DNA of 64,000 nt from Pseudomonas akapageensis (GTDB taxonomy: Bacteria > Pseudomonadota > Gammaproteobacteria > Pseudomonadales > Pseudomonadaceae), in assembly GCF_011355085.1 (NCBI RefSeq), contig NZ_VXCP01000006.1:1-64000 (forward strand). Direction: 5' to 3'. The notes beneath the pieces were generated by a model. That model did no database searches and was not told the DNA's origin. It saw only the letters and a program-made list of their open reading frames with translations. Both the position numbers and the translations under genes were made by a program. Below, piece by piece: positions 36,489 through 45,709 of the stretch. Each line of letters starts with the position of its first letter. Within the stretch, counting starts at the first letter, position 1.

Positions 36489-37672
36489 TCACATTATTTG
36501 ATTGGCTTCTCAGCGTACTGCTCATACTCCTCTTCTTGCCGGTGTTGGTGCTTTTTGTGCAGGTGCTGCTGGCCTGCCTGCCGGTGCGATCGCTCCCATC
36601 GGCGCAAGGTTCGCGTCCGCGGGTGGCGGTATTGGTGCCGGCACACAATGAATCCTCGGTCATCATCGCGACGCTCAATAGCATTCGGCCGCAGTTGCTG
36701 GAAGGCGATCGTCTGTTGGTGGTGGCGGACAACTGTGCTGATGACACGGCCGCGCTGGTCCGCGCTTCGGGCGCCGAGGTGGTGGAGCGCAGCAATGATC
36801 AGCAGCGTGGCAAGGGGTATGCGCTGGACTTCGGGGTGCGTCACCTGGCGGAGCGGGCACCGGACGTCATGATCATTGTCGATGCCGATTGTCAGCTGGG
36901 CGAGGGCGCTATTGACCGTCTGGCAATGTGTTGCTTCGACTCCGGTCGGCCCACGCAAGCACTTTATCTGATGCGCGCTCCAGAACATTCCGGGCTGAAA
37001 GTGCGGATCGCCGAGTTTGCCTGGTGTGTGAAGAATCTGGTGCGGCCGCAAGGTTGGGCTCGGTTGGGTCTGCCCTGTCAGTTGATGGGCTCAGGAATGG
37101 CCTTCGTCTGGCGGGATCTGGCTTTGATCGATTTAGCCAGTGGCCACATCGTCGAAGATTTGAAGATGGGCTTCGAATTCTGTCGCCGCGGCAAACCACC
37201 CCTGTTTTGCCCTGATGCACGAGTGACCAGTTATTTTCCGCGCAGTGATGAAGGTTTGAGTACCCAACGTACGCGCTGGGAGCATGGTCATCTGGGGGTA
37301 ATCCTCGGTGATGCACCAAGGTTGTTCGTAGAGTCGATTGGCCGGGGTAACTGGAACCTGCTGGCCATGACGCTGGATTTATTGGTCCCGCCGTTGGCCT
37401 TGCTGGCTTTGGCGTTGGGGGCGGCCTTTAGCCTGTCATGGCTGGTATTCATGCTGGGAGGAGCCTGGCCCCCGGCATTGATCGCTTCTGCCGGGGTTGC
37501 ACTCTTGAGTGCGACTATCGTGCTGGCATGGAGCCAATTTGCGCGCGCAGTGATCTCTTTTTCAGCCTTGTTGTATGCGCCGTTCTACGCGGTGAAGAAG
37601 ATACCCCTGTATCTGGGCTTTTTGCTCAAGCGCCAAGTGGAGTGGGTGCGTTCTTCGCGAGGTGACCAATAA
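36485..37672 (+). CDS. Membrane GT2 glycosyltransferase (processive type motifs)
   Basis: 395 residues: an N-terminal helix (LLSVLLILLFLPVLVLFVQ), GT-A domain with VAVLVPAHNESSVI, VVADNCADDT, IIVDADCQLGEGA, then HIVEDLKMGFEFC (ED motif) and STQRTRWEHGH (QxxRW-like), and three C-terminal hydrophobic segments. The ED and QR-RW motifs recall synthase-like enzymes, but it lies among repeat-unit transferases, so it more likely adds one sugar. Overlaps both neighbours, indicating tight coupling. Confidence 0.9.
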   Translation: MITLFDWLLSVLLILLFLPVLVLFVQVLLACLPVRSLPSAQGSRPRVAVLVPAHNESSVIIATLNSIRPQLLEGDRLLVVADNCADDTAALVRASGAEVVERSNDQQRGKGYALDFGVRHLAERAPDVMIIVDADCQLGEGAIDRLAMCCFDSGRPTQALYLMRAPEHSGLKVRIAEFAWCVKNLVRPQGWARLGLPCQLMGSGMAFVWRDLALIDLASGHIVEDLKMGFEFCRRGKPPLFCPDARVTSYFPRSDEGLSTQRTRWEHGHLGVILGDAPRLFVESIGRGNWNLLAMTLDLLVPPLALLALALGAAFSLSWLVFMLGGAWPPALIASAGVALLSATIVLAWSQFARAVISFSALLYAPFYAVKKIPLYLGFLLKRQVEWVRSSRGDQ

Positions 37673-38445
37673 TGCGCACTTTGGCCTGGCAGAATAACTG
37701 GCAAACAATTATCCATAACCTCAGGGTGGTCAGTGATCCCGGTGATGAACAAGGCTTGATTGATACGCTATCCAGGCCTGAGGCGGCGACAGTGCTTGGA
37801 TTCGTCAATGCCCATGCCATGAACCTGGTGGCGTGCAACAGCGATTACTATAACGCGCTGTCGGCTGCTCACGTGTTGTTACGGGATGGCTCCGGCATGT
37901 CCATCCTGTATCACCGACTCGGCCTGTTGCCGGGGCTGAATATGGATGGCACGGATTTCATTCCCAAGTTACTGGCTGCGTTCAAGGGGCGGCGCGTGGC
38001 TTTCTGGGGCACCCGCGAGCCCTTTCTGACGAATGCGGTGCAGCGTTGCGAAGCGATATATGAAGTAAATGTCGTTTCTGCTCACCATGGGTTTGCCGAG
38101 GTGGATGCCTACATACAACTGGCCCGGCAACTGCAGCCGGAATTGGTTGTGCTGGGCATGGGCATGCCCAAGCAAGAAGCTGTTGCTGCCAGGCTGACTG
38201 CCATTGGAGTGCCCTGTCTGATTGTGTGCGGCGGGGCGATCCTGGATTTTCTCGGCGGCAAGGTTACCCGGGCTCCGCATTGGGTTCGTCATATCGGTTG
38301 TGAGTGGGTATTCAGGCTGATGAGTGAGCCAAAGCGATTATTCGTTCGCTATGTGGTTGGTAATCCGAAGTTCTTGTTGCGCACGCTGATCTTCAGAAAT
38401 GTTCTGCTCAGGGGGAACCTGAAAAAGACTTACCATCTCTGGTGA
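37672..38445 (+). CDS. WecG/TagA/CpsF family glycosyltransferase
   Basis: 257 residues; its ATG overlaps the upstream stop (TAATG). Conserved GT26 phrases: VLGFVNAHAMNLVACN, LLRDGSGMSILYHRLG, NMDGTDFIPKLL, VAFWGTREP, VVLGMGMPKQE, CGGAILDFLGGKVTRAP and WVFRLMSEPKRLFVRY. Enzymes of this family transfer the second sugar onto undecaprenyl-diphospho-sugar, fitting the priming transferase encoded at 41463-42887. Confidence 0.92.
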   Translation: MRTLAWQNNWQTIIHNLRVVSDPGDEQGLIDTLSRPEAATVLGFVNAHAMNLVACNSDYYNALSAAHVLLRDGSGMSILYHRLGLLPGLNMDGTDFIPKLLAAFKGRRVAFWGTREPFLTNAVQRCEAIYEVNVVSAHHGFAEVDAYIQLARQLQPELVVLGMGMPKQEAVAARLTAIGVPCLIVCGGAILDFLGGKVTRAPHWVRHIGCEWVFRLMSEPKRLFVRYVVGNPKFLLRTLIFRNVLLRGNLKKTYHLW

Positions 38446-38925
38446 CGTTCGTCGGTCCTTGCTGCACGATTTTCCCACGAAGCAGATGACCTTCGTCGAC
38501 GCCGCGCAGGTCGTCAACGCAAGCAAAAAATTCGGGCACGCCAGTCTGGCAAACGCCCGCTCAACCCTGGCGCAGAGCCCGGCGATCGATCTCACTGATC
38601 GTCGGATCCCTGCTCAGCGGCAAACGTGCCTGGAACGTCTCCAGAAAATCCGGGGCGATTCAGTGGCTGATCGGATACTGCTGCTACAGTGATATCAATG
38701 TCACCTGAACGTCGAATAAACGGCCAGAGATGGATTTTTGACGCCACCCGTTTTGGGCGCGCCTGACGGGCACTGTGCAAGGTGGCAGCGATCTGCCGGG
38801 GTGAGGCTGACAAGGCCTGTCAGAGCCTGCGAAGCGCCTAGTGAAGCGTTAAAAAGACTTCATGAGATTGGCTGTGCCACGGCTGGCGGCTCATATTACG
38901 CATTGACCTCCAAGGGGTGAATTCG
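38446..38925. other. Gene-free 480-bp stretch inside the EPS locus
   Basis: Between the WecG-type gene and the PrsT-like gene no convincing coding region is visible. A 77-codon rightward frame at 38459-38692 (MLHDFPTKQMTFVDAAQ) and a leftward one at 38592-38813 match nothing I know and lack good ribosome sites. The gap may be a gene remnant or may hold the promoter of the distal block. Confidence 0.45.
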
Positions 38926-41388
38926 ATGAAGTTGTATTTGAGCAAAGTTGGCAAGGACGCCGCTATCGGGCTCCTTGCAATTTGCTTTTTTGGCTTGGCG
39001 GCCTGCTCTTCGCCGGTTGAGAAGGCCATCAAGTATTACGAGAAAGGTCTGGCGCTGATGGTTCAGGGCGACTTGCCCAAAGCCCGCATCGAATTGCAGA
39101 ACGCGTTACAAATCAGTCCCGGACTCACCAGGGCATGGTTTGCGCTCGCCCAGATCGCCGAACAGCAGGGGGACTGGGAACAACTGTTCGGTTTGCTCAA
39201 CAAGGTTATTGAACATGATCCTCAGCATCTTGAAGCCCAGCTGAAGTTGGGGCGCATGCTGCTGGCTGCCGGTCGAATGGACCAGGCGCTTGTCGCGAGT
39301 GATATCGCCTTCGGTTTGGCGCCAAATAATGCCGAGGTACTCGGGTTGCGAGCTGGCGTGCTCTACAAAGGGGGCAATGTGGCAGGGGCAGTCGCCCAGG
39401 CAAATGCGGCGCTGAAGACAAGCCCGAATAATATGGATGCGCTGGTGGTGCTGGCGACTGAACGCCTGGCGGCCAACGATGTTGACAGGGCCATTGAATA
39501 TCTCGACCGAGGCTTGAAAGTCAGCGAGAAAAATATTGCCCTGCAACTCATCAAGGTACAGGCGCTGGACGCTTTAGGTCAGACAGGGTCTGCCGAGGTT
39601 GTTTTGCGAAAGCTGGTTGAGCTCTACCCGCAAACTCGCGCCTTGCGCCATATGCTTGCCCAGTTCTACCTGACTCACGAGCGTGCAGATGCGGCTGAAG
39701 CCGAGTATCGGGCCATTGCAGTGGAGAATCCGAATGACGTTCAAGCCCGCCTGGATAGGGTGCGCTTTATCGCTTCCGTCAAAGGGACAAAAGCAGCGAT
39801 CGGACAATTGCAGGAAATGATTGCCAGGGACTCTGGCAATAATGAGCTCAACTTCCTGCTGGCCGCCACGCTGCAATCTCAGGGTGATCACCGCGCTGCC
39901 GCGGCGGTATTTCGCTCTATCATCGAGAAATCCGGCGATAGTACTGATGCCATCAAGGCCAAAGGGCTGTTGGCGGGCGTGTTGCTCTGGAATGGCGACA
40001 AGCCGGCAGCGCAGTCCCTTATCAACCAGGTGCTCGCCGGGGATCGGCGTAATGAACAGGGCCTGCTGCTCAAGGCCAGCCTGGCGATAGACGAGCGCCA
40101 ACTCGATCTGGCGTTTGCCGATTTGCATACCATCCTGCGCGATTCGCCCAATTCCCCCCGTGCTCTGCTGATGCAGGCCAAGGCCCATGAGCTTGCAGGG
40201 GCGACTGAACTTGCCCAGGAAAGCTATATGAAGGCTTACGAGGCAGGCAAGCCGACGCTGCCCTTTGGCATCACCTATGCCGAGTTTCTGTTGCAGCGTG
40301 GTCAGGTGGCCCGTGCCGAGGCTGTCGCGTCCGAGATTTTGCAGTCAGAGCCGCGGAATGTGCCGGCGCTGAGGTTGCTTGCGCAGGCTCGGATCAAGCA
40401 GAGCAAATGGTCGGGCTCGCAAGCGGTGGCGGATGAAATGAACAAGCTGCCAGGTCACCAAGAGCTGGCAGAGCAGATCCGTGGAAGCATCTTTGCTGCT
40501 CGCAAGGATTACGTGGGAAGTATTGCAGCGTTTCGCCGCGCCTACGATGCCGCGCCTTCGGATGTTCAGGCGATGGTGTCCCTGGCGCGCGCCTACCTGC
40601 TGGCCGGCAAGGCGAGCGAGGCAGTGGCTTTCCTTGACTCGGTAATCAAAGCAAACCCGGGAAATGCGAGAGCGCTTTTGCTCCTCGGCGAGCTGCATGC
40701 AGTGAGTGGCAATAACATGGCCGCCATTCAGGCCTTCCGGCAAGTCATTAGCCAGCAACCGCAGCTGGCGGCCGGTTATGTCAATTTGGCCAGTTTGCAA
40801 ATGCGAGCCGGCCGCATCCTTGAGGCGGAGCAGATTATTGATCAGGGTGTGGCGAAGGTTCCTGGCAATTTTGAGCTGTCCATGGCAAGAGCGGGCATCC
40901 TTGAGGTGTCCGGGCGGTTTGATGAGGCAATCGAGGCGTACGAGAGCCTGCTCAAGGACCATCCAGGTTCCGATGTGCTGGTCAACAATCTTGCGAGCCT
41001 GCTGAGCGAGCACCGCGCCGACCAGGCGAGTTTGATTCGCGCACACGGTTTGGCTCAGCGCTTCAGGCGCAGCGATGTCCCTTATTTCAAGGACACCTTG
41101 GGCTGGACGAGTTATCGGTTAGGTAATGTCGAGGAGGGGATTGCGCTAATCGAGGACGCTGCACGCGAATTGCCCGAACAGCCGGCGTTCCGTTATCACC
41201 TCGGGATGAGCTATCGGGCACTGAATAAAAATGAGCAGGCGCGCAAGGAGCTCGAAAAGATGCTCGAGCTGAGTCAAGGGAATAGTTCTTACGACGCTGA
41301 GCGGGTCCACCAGGCGCTGGGAATATTGAACAGGTTCAAGGAGCCTATCATGTATGAGGCGGGTCATTCAGGACTGACAGTTAATTGA
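38926..41388 (+). CDS. PrsT-like TPR-repeat lipoprotein (exosortase/EPS-system type)
   Basis: 820 residues from ATG 38926 with AAGGGG upstream; an in-frame GTG at 38917 is possible. Lipoprotein signal (FGLAACSSP) precedes more than 20 TPR-like units, beginning KAIKYYEKGLALMVQGDLPK and including IAAFRRAYDAAPSDVQAMV and EAIEAYESLLKDHPGSDVL. Length, lipobox, first repeat and position beside the priming transferase match the PrsT family found with XrtA/PEP-CTERM EPS loci. It probably scaffolds the assembly machinery in the periplasm. The precise role is unknown. Confidence 0.87.
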   Translation: MKLYLSKVGKDAAIGLLAICFFGLAACSSPVEKAIKYYEKGLALMVQGDLPKARIELQNALQISPGLTRAWFALAQIAEQQGDWEQLFGLLNKVIEHDPQHLEAQLKLGRMLLAAGRMDQALVASDIAFGLAPNNAEVLGLRAGVLYKGGNVAGAVAQANAALKTSPNNMDALVVLATERLAANDVDRAIEYLDRGLKVSEKNIALQLIKVQALDALGQTGSAEVVLRKLVELYPQTRALRHMLAQFYLTHERADAAEAEYRAIAVENPNDVQARLDRVRFIASVKGTKAAIGQLQEMIARDSGNNELNFLLAATLQSQGDHRAAAAVFRSIIEKSGDSTDAIKAKGLLAGVLLWNGDKPAAQSLINQVLAGDRRNEQGLLLKASLAIDERQLDLAFADLHTILRDSPNSPRALLMQAKAHELAGATELAQESYMKAYEAGKPTLPFGITYAEFLLQRGQVARAEAVASEILQSEPRNVPALRLLAQARIKQSKWSGSQAVADEMNKLPGHQELAEQIRGSIFAARKDYVGSIAAFRRAYDAAPSDVQAMVSLARAYLLAGKASEAVAFLDSVIKANPGNARALLLLGELHAVSGNNMAAIQAFRQVISQQPQLAAGYVNLASLQMRAGRILEAEQIIDQGVAKVPGNFELSMARAGILEVSGRFDEAIEAYESLLKDHPGSDVLVNNLASLLSEHRADQASLIRAHGLAQRFRRSDVPYFKDTLGWTSYRLGNVEEGIALIEDAARELPEQPAFRYHLGMSYRALNKNEQARKELEKMLELSQGNSSYDAERVHQALGILNRFKEPIMYEAGHSGLTVN

Positions 41389-41462
41389 TAATTTTGTTTT
41401 CATTGCTGTTTTTTTCATTGGTTGGCAGGAGCTTTGGCATTTCATTTTAAGGAGGTCTGAAT

Positions 41463-42887
41463 ATGATATTCGAACCCAGCACTACCCGCTCCATACTCCA
41501 GCGTCGAAGCAGTGCCAGTAACACTATTCAGTCCGCTCTCGATGGTATCGCTGTAACCGGCGTCGCCTGGTATTTGATTGATTATCATATCGGCTTTATA
41601 ACGTCTGATTACGTCATCATGCTCCTGTTGCTGCTTGGGGCGTTGGCCGTCGTATACGACCATTATGCTATCTACCGAAGCAATGTTGGATTTGCCGCCA
41701 AAGCCTTCAAGCTTTTCAAGGCGTGGTCTGCCGCTTTTGGTTTTCTCGTGGTCATGGCCTTTCTTACCAAACAAAGCGAACAGTACTCGCGGTTATTGGT
41801 TGCGCAGTTATATGTTGTTGGATATTTTGCTCAGTTGCTTTTGCACCTCGCGGTGCGCGAAGTGCAGAAGAGAATATTGGCCCACTCGGCTCAATCGGAA
41901 AACGTTCTTATTATTGGCTCGGGAGGGCTGGCCAGCTTCCTTCACCATAAAATAAGCAATAATCCCTGGCTCGGTGAACGGGTGGTCGGTTGTGTGTTGG
42001 CTGGGGCGGGCAACGATCGGAGGAGGGAGAGCTCAGGGCGTGTGCAGCGTTTACCGATACTGGGGACTATTGCCGACCTGGATGAGTTGGTCGTGCGCCA
42101 TTCCATCCGAACCGTATATTTTGTTACACCGCTGGATGGCTCGGAGGTCATCAAGGATGTCTACTTGAAGCTGCTTGATAAGCACATTGCAGTGAATTGG
42201 GTGCCTGACATCTTTGCACTGCGCTTGATCAACCACAGCGTCCGTGAAATTGCCGGTATTCCCGTGCTGACCTTGTCTGAAACTCCGCTGGTGGGGATGC
42301 GGCTGTTTCTGAAAAACCTTGAAGACAAAGTCCTGGCCTTTCTCATCTTGCTTCTTGCCCAGCCATTGCTGCTGACTGTAGCGATAGCCATCAAGCTCGA
42401 CAGTCCAGGACCGGTGTTCTTTCGGCAGGAGCGTATGGGATGGAGTGGGGAAGTCTTTCGTATCTGGAAGTTCAGAAGCATGGTCGTCCACAAGCAGGAA
42501 GACGGCATGGTCAAGCAGGCAGAAAAGAATGATCCACGCAAGACCAGGGTTGGCGCCTTTATTCGGCGAACCAGCCTGGATGAGCTGCCACAGTTGTTCA
42601 ACGTTTTGATGGGGGAAATGTCTCTGGTAGGGCCTCGCCCGCACGCTATTCAACACGATGCGCAGTACTCGAAGGGCATCGCAGAGTACTTTGCACGTCA
42701 CAATATCAAACCAGGCATTACAGGCCTGGCTCAGGTGCGTGGTTTTCGCGGTGAAACGAAAGATATGGAGCAGATGGCTCTTCGTGTTGATTCCGATATT
42801 GAGTACATCAACAACTGGTCGCTCTGGCTCGATTTCGTCATTCTGGTGCGAACGCTGTTTGCCTTTACTGGCAAGCACGCCTACTAG
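41463..42887 (+). CDS. Undecaprenyl-phosphate glycosyl-1-phosphate transferase (WcaJ type)
   Basis: 474 residues with a strong AAGGAGG site. Four N-terminal transmembrane helices, a Rossmann-like CoA-binding region (ENVLIIGSGGLASFLHHK), a fifth hydrophobic segment (VLAFLILLLAQPLLLTVAIA), then the catalytic bacterial sugar transferase domain: FRQERMGWSGEVFRIWKFRS, ARKT-like PRKTRVGAFIRRTSLDELPQ and MSLVGPRPHA. It starts repeat-unit assembly by loading a hexose-1-phosphate (glucose in most WcaJ enzymes) onto undecaprenyl phosphate. Last rightward gene of the locus. Confidence 0.94.
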   Translation: MIFEPSTTRSILQRRSSASNTIQSALDGIAVTGVAWYLIDYHIGFITSDYVIMLLLLLGALAVVYDHYAIYRSNVGFAAKAFKLFKAWSAAFGFLVVMAFLTKQSEQYSRLLVAQLYVVGYFAQLLLHLAVREVQKRILAHSAQSENVLIIGSGGLASFLHHKISNNPWLGERVVGCVLAGAGNDRRRESSGRVQRLPILGTIADLDELVVRHSIRTVYFVTPLDGSEVIKDVYLKLLDKHIAVNWVPDIFALRLINHSVREIAGIPVLTLSETPLVGMRLFLKNLEDKVLAFLILLLAQPLLLTVAIAIKLDSPGPVFFRQERMGWSGEVFRIWKFRSMVVHKQEDGMVKQAEKNDPRKTRVGAFIRRTSLDELPQLFNVLMGEMSLVGPRPHAIQHDAQYSKGIAEYFARHNIKPGITGLAQVRGFRGETKDMEQMALRVDSDIEYINNWSLWLDFVILVRTLFAFTGKHAY

Positions 42888-43083
42888 CCGCACTTGAGTG
42901 GCTGGGCGATTACAACGTGCGGCCGGGTAAACCCACTTGAAATATGGGATGCCCGGCGAAAGAGTGAGAATGAGCCTGAAACCGGAGTGGGGAAAGAAAA
43001 GAGTTCTGGCGGACGGATTGCATCGACTTGAAGGGGGGGCGGCGCGAACCGGTGAGTTGTTCAACGCCGCGCAAAAGAAACTG

Positions 43084-44217
43084 TCATGACGGAAACAGAT
43101 CCAGCGTACGCTCAACCTCATCGGGGTCGATACTAAAACCATCTCCCTCTGGTGTACCGACGACAAAACCAAAATGTTGGTGATCGCGATCCGTCAGGTA
43201 TTTGAAAAAACAGAGGAAGCGATTAGGGGGCTGCAAAATCAGCAGCGAACCACCTGGCTGGAGCACATTGACACCATGTATGAGATGACTCCCCTCGATC
43301 CCCACCACGGTTCTTGCTCCTGCGCAGGTCGCCACGATGGTCGGAACATCGGTTGTCGCAGGATCGATAATGCGGAAACCTCTGCGCTCGCGCAGACGTT
43401 CAGCAAGTTCCAGTTCATTGCGTAACAATCGCAATGCACCCTTGCCGCCTCGCAGAATGAACACGCCGGGGTGAGAGCACACTTTTACGTGGGATAGCAA
43501 TTTGTCGCCCATCGCACGGAAACGCAAGTGCTTGTGTCGGTTTTGACTGAGGTCGTCAAAGATCACCAGTTCACGAAAAAATGCATTACGCAGACGAACC
43601 GGCTGCATGCCAAGCCAGTCCTCATAACCCGGCGTATGAAGTATGCCATTCCTTGCTGTGGAGCCCAGGTTGGCAGAAAGTGCCGTAGTTACCGGGACGC
43701 CTTCCTCGCATGCCAATGGATATGTCACACAATCGTCCATTAACCACGAGCCAAACCATTTATTCCCTCCCGGCGTGCAATACAGCGCCCCGCGATCAAT
43801 TTCGTCTTCTACCCGAATCCTTGGTAACCAACTGGATCTGGGGGATAAGCATGATTTTGCATTATCCTTGTAAAGGGTGCCGTCGATTAACCAGACATCT
43901 TTTAGCAGGTAGCCACGTGTTGGACCGTGTTCAACACTCCCCACGCCTTCCATTGTGCGACGGGGATGTTCGTAAGGATAAAAAAGCTCTCCTTCCCAGC
44001 CGGTCACACGTTCGAGTTGATTGGGAAGGAAAAAAGCGGGCGGAGCAATTGACGTTTCACCTGGAGCAATTTCCCACGTTTTCACCGCCACTTGTTGCAG
44101 GGGTAACGACGGCTTTCGTACAAGTCGCGTTTTTAAAATGTGTTTGTACGCCGCAAGACTCCACTTCGACCGATCGCCACCCGCCAATGTAGTAATTTCC
44201 AACATGTGATTTTCCAT
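43084..44217 (-). CDS. GT61-family (DUF563) glycosyltransferase
   Basis: 377 residues from ATG 44217. The frame is open further upstream, but that part overlaps the neighbouring gene's end, and a GTG at 44256 is an alternative. Family features are the WLPRIRVEDEIDRG region, a segment with VFILRGGKGALRLLRNE, RGFRIIDPATTDVPT, and AGARTVVGIEGSHLIHG with the conserved Glu-Gly-x-His. GT61 enzymes transfer pentose or hexose residues to glycans. It forms a leftward pair with the FemAB-like gene and is convergent to the priming transferase. Confidence 0.83.
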   Translation of the reverse strand: MENHMLEITTLAGGDRSKWSLAAYKHILKTRLVRKPSLPLQQVAVKTWEIAPGETSIAPPAFFLPNQLERVTGWEGELFYPYEHPRRTMEGVGSVEHGPTRGYLLKDVWLIDGTLYKDNAKSCLSPRSSWLPRIRVEDEIDRGALYCTPGGNKWFGSWLMDDCVTYPLACEEGVPVTTALSANLGSTARNGILHTPGYEDWLGMQPVRLRNAFFRELVIFDDLSQNRHKHLRFRAMGDKLLSHVKVCSHPGVFILRGGKGALRLLRNELELAERLRERRGFRIIDPATTDVPTIVATCAGARTVVGIEGSHLIHGVNVLQPGGSLLILQPPNRFLCFFKYLTDRDHQHFGFVVGTPEGDGFSIDPDEVERTLDLFPS

Positions 44218-44290
44218 TTTGATGGGTTGCACAGAAGTGTCGTCATGGCTAAACACGTAAAACGTTATTTCGTTTAAAGCAGCAAGCTGT

Positions 44291-45433
44291 TCAGGTGGAG
44301 AGAATACTTTCCACGATAGGCGGGGACGTAAGGTGAGTGTAGCGGCTACGTAAGGTTTCGAGCAGTGTCTCTCCCGGATTTTTGGCGCAATGGAGATAGA
44401 TCTTGAATAGTCCACCAAAACCCATTTCACGATATCGGCTGGCGACTTCCTCATCACTCGGTCCATCCGGAAGCCCAAGATGAAGGGTCAATTTTTTGCC
44501 TTCAACAGCGAACAGAGGTGTATCCCAGAGAAACTGCGCTGCGCCAACCCTGGGCAGTCGAACAAACATATAACCGTGGTTGCCCAGCGTATCGACATCA
44601 CCCCCACGTCTTCTTTTCCACTCTAGAAGTCCGTCGTCCGGGCGAGCCAGACAAGTCCCTATATCATAATAGTCAAAACCATTTTCCAGCGCCCATTCAA
44701 GTGCCATGAAGGTGGTGATTGAGTTGATTTCACGTAGCCTTTTGGCATCCGAAAAAACAGCTTCAGGATAGCCGAACCTGATCGTGCTCCAGTAGCGCTT
44801 TCCAGCCCTGGTGATTACGCAGCCAAGATGGCAGGCCACCACCTCGTCATCCAACAGTATCAGATCGAGCCGCCCGGAAATCCTTGCCACTCTTTGAACC
44901 TCGTGGGATTCAATTTGAGAGGCGGCTGGGCCATGTCTTGCACTGGCATAAGGTTGCAGCATTTCCCGATCGGCAGTTTCAATCTCGTCGTCGAGCAGCG
45001 CCTGTTTCATCCGGTAGCGTGACCGGTTCTTGCGTAGATTTCGACGTAACTCCGTATTGTATCTCGCGGTGATCTCGTCGATTGACCTGTTCAGAGGCAC
45101 GATAGCACTCAGATACTGAGGGACAAATAATGCCCCCCGGGTTGGCATTTCACTGACCAACACCGTTCGACTTGATTTATCTGATTCCAGGTTGCTGTCA
45201 AGTACTTGAGATTCTCCACCCATGAGAACCTTCACCATGTCCCGCTGTGCTTTTCTGCCAACATAGAGGATGTCGTGAGGACTATCTTTGCGTAGTTTGA
45301 ATCTGGCAATTTCCCAGCGCCAAAAACATGCTCTTCCAAACATGTCTCGTAGCCAGGCGGCAGCTTTTCTTATCTCAAATCGTATTGAAGGAGATATGAG
45401 TTTACGCGTCAGTGTCGCTACGGATTCTTTCAT
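44291..45433 (-). CDS. FemAB/BioF2-like GNAT-fold protein
   Basis: 380 residues, no signal peptide. The central and C-terminal part has an Acetyltransf_6 pattern: LRRNLRKNRSRYRMKQA, RLDLILLDDEVVACHLGC, a stretch around residues 225-275 with ALEWALENGFDYYDIGTC, and EWKRRRGG. Exosortase-associated EPS loci commonly carry a FemAB-like GNAT protein, so this may be the counterpart. It could acylate or aminoacylate a glycan. It heads a leftward pair with the GT61 gene, 73 bases apart. Subfamily assignment is tentative. Confidence 0.72.
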   Translation of the reverse strand: MKESVATLTRKLISPSIRFEIRKAAAWLRDMFGRACFWRWEIARFKLRKDSPHDILYVGRKAQRDMVKVLMGGESQVLDSNLESDKSSRTVLVSEMPTRGALFVPQYLSAIVPLNRSIDEITARYNTELRRNLRKNRSRYRMKQALLDDEIETADREMLQPYASARHGPAASQIESHEVQRVARISGRLDLILLDDEVVACHLGCVITRAGKRYWSTIRFGYPEAVFSDAKRLREINSITTFMALEWALENGFDYYDIGTCLARPDDGLLEWKRRRGGDVDTLGNHGYMFVRLPRVGAAQFLWDTPLFAVEGKKLTLHLGLPDGPSDEEVASRYREMGFGGLFKIYLHCAKNPGETLLETLRSRYTHLTSPPIVESILST

Positions 45434-45709
45434 TTATTTATCAGTGCGCCAAAGTTATTCGAGATTGTGAATTCAAACGTTTTTATTGCAAAAACTCGCA
45501 ATCCTCTCCATGGAATCAGGAATGCCTGGCAACATTCCCCCTGTCTCCAGCGTTAATGCAGAAGGCTTTTCCAATGAAAAACATAACCACTGACACACCC
45601 ACCACTGACACACCCACCACTGACATCGAGTAAAGATGCTGCGTCGGCGTTTTGCAAGGTAGTCGGTGGTGTCGCGGTCTGATTCAGGCCGGCAGACAGC
45701 CCAGGGGCA
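45434..45709. other. Intergenic region with short tandem repeat
   Basis: This 276-bp gap holds the promoter side of the FemAB-like gene and the 3' side of topB. Its only evident structure is the 15-bp tandem repeat at 45586-45630. Confidence 0.4.
45586..45630 (+). repeat. Three 15-bp tandem repeats
   Basis: ACCACTGACACACCC occurs twice in perfect tandem, followed by a diverged third copy (ACCACTGACATCGAG). The repeat lies within a possible 19-codon frame (45574-45633, MKNI then a TTDTP repeat) with AGAAGG 8 bases before its ATG. Whether it is translated is unknown. Confidence 0.6.

Noticed and set aside
45586-45630. Tandem repeats as a CRISPR array
   Set aside because: The 15-bp units are directly adjacent with no spacers and there are no cas genes.
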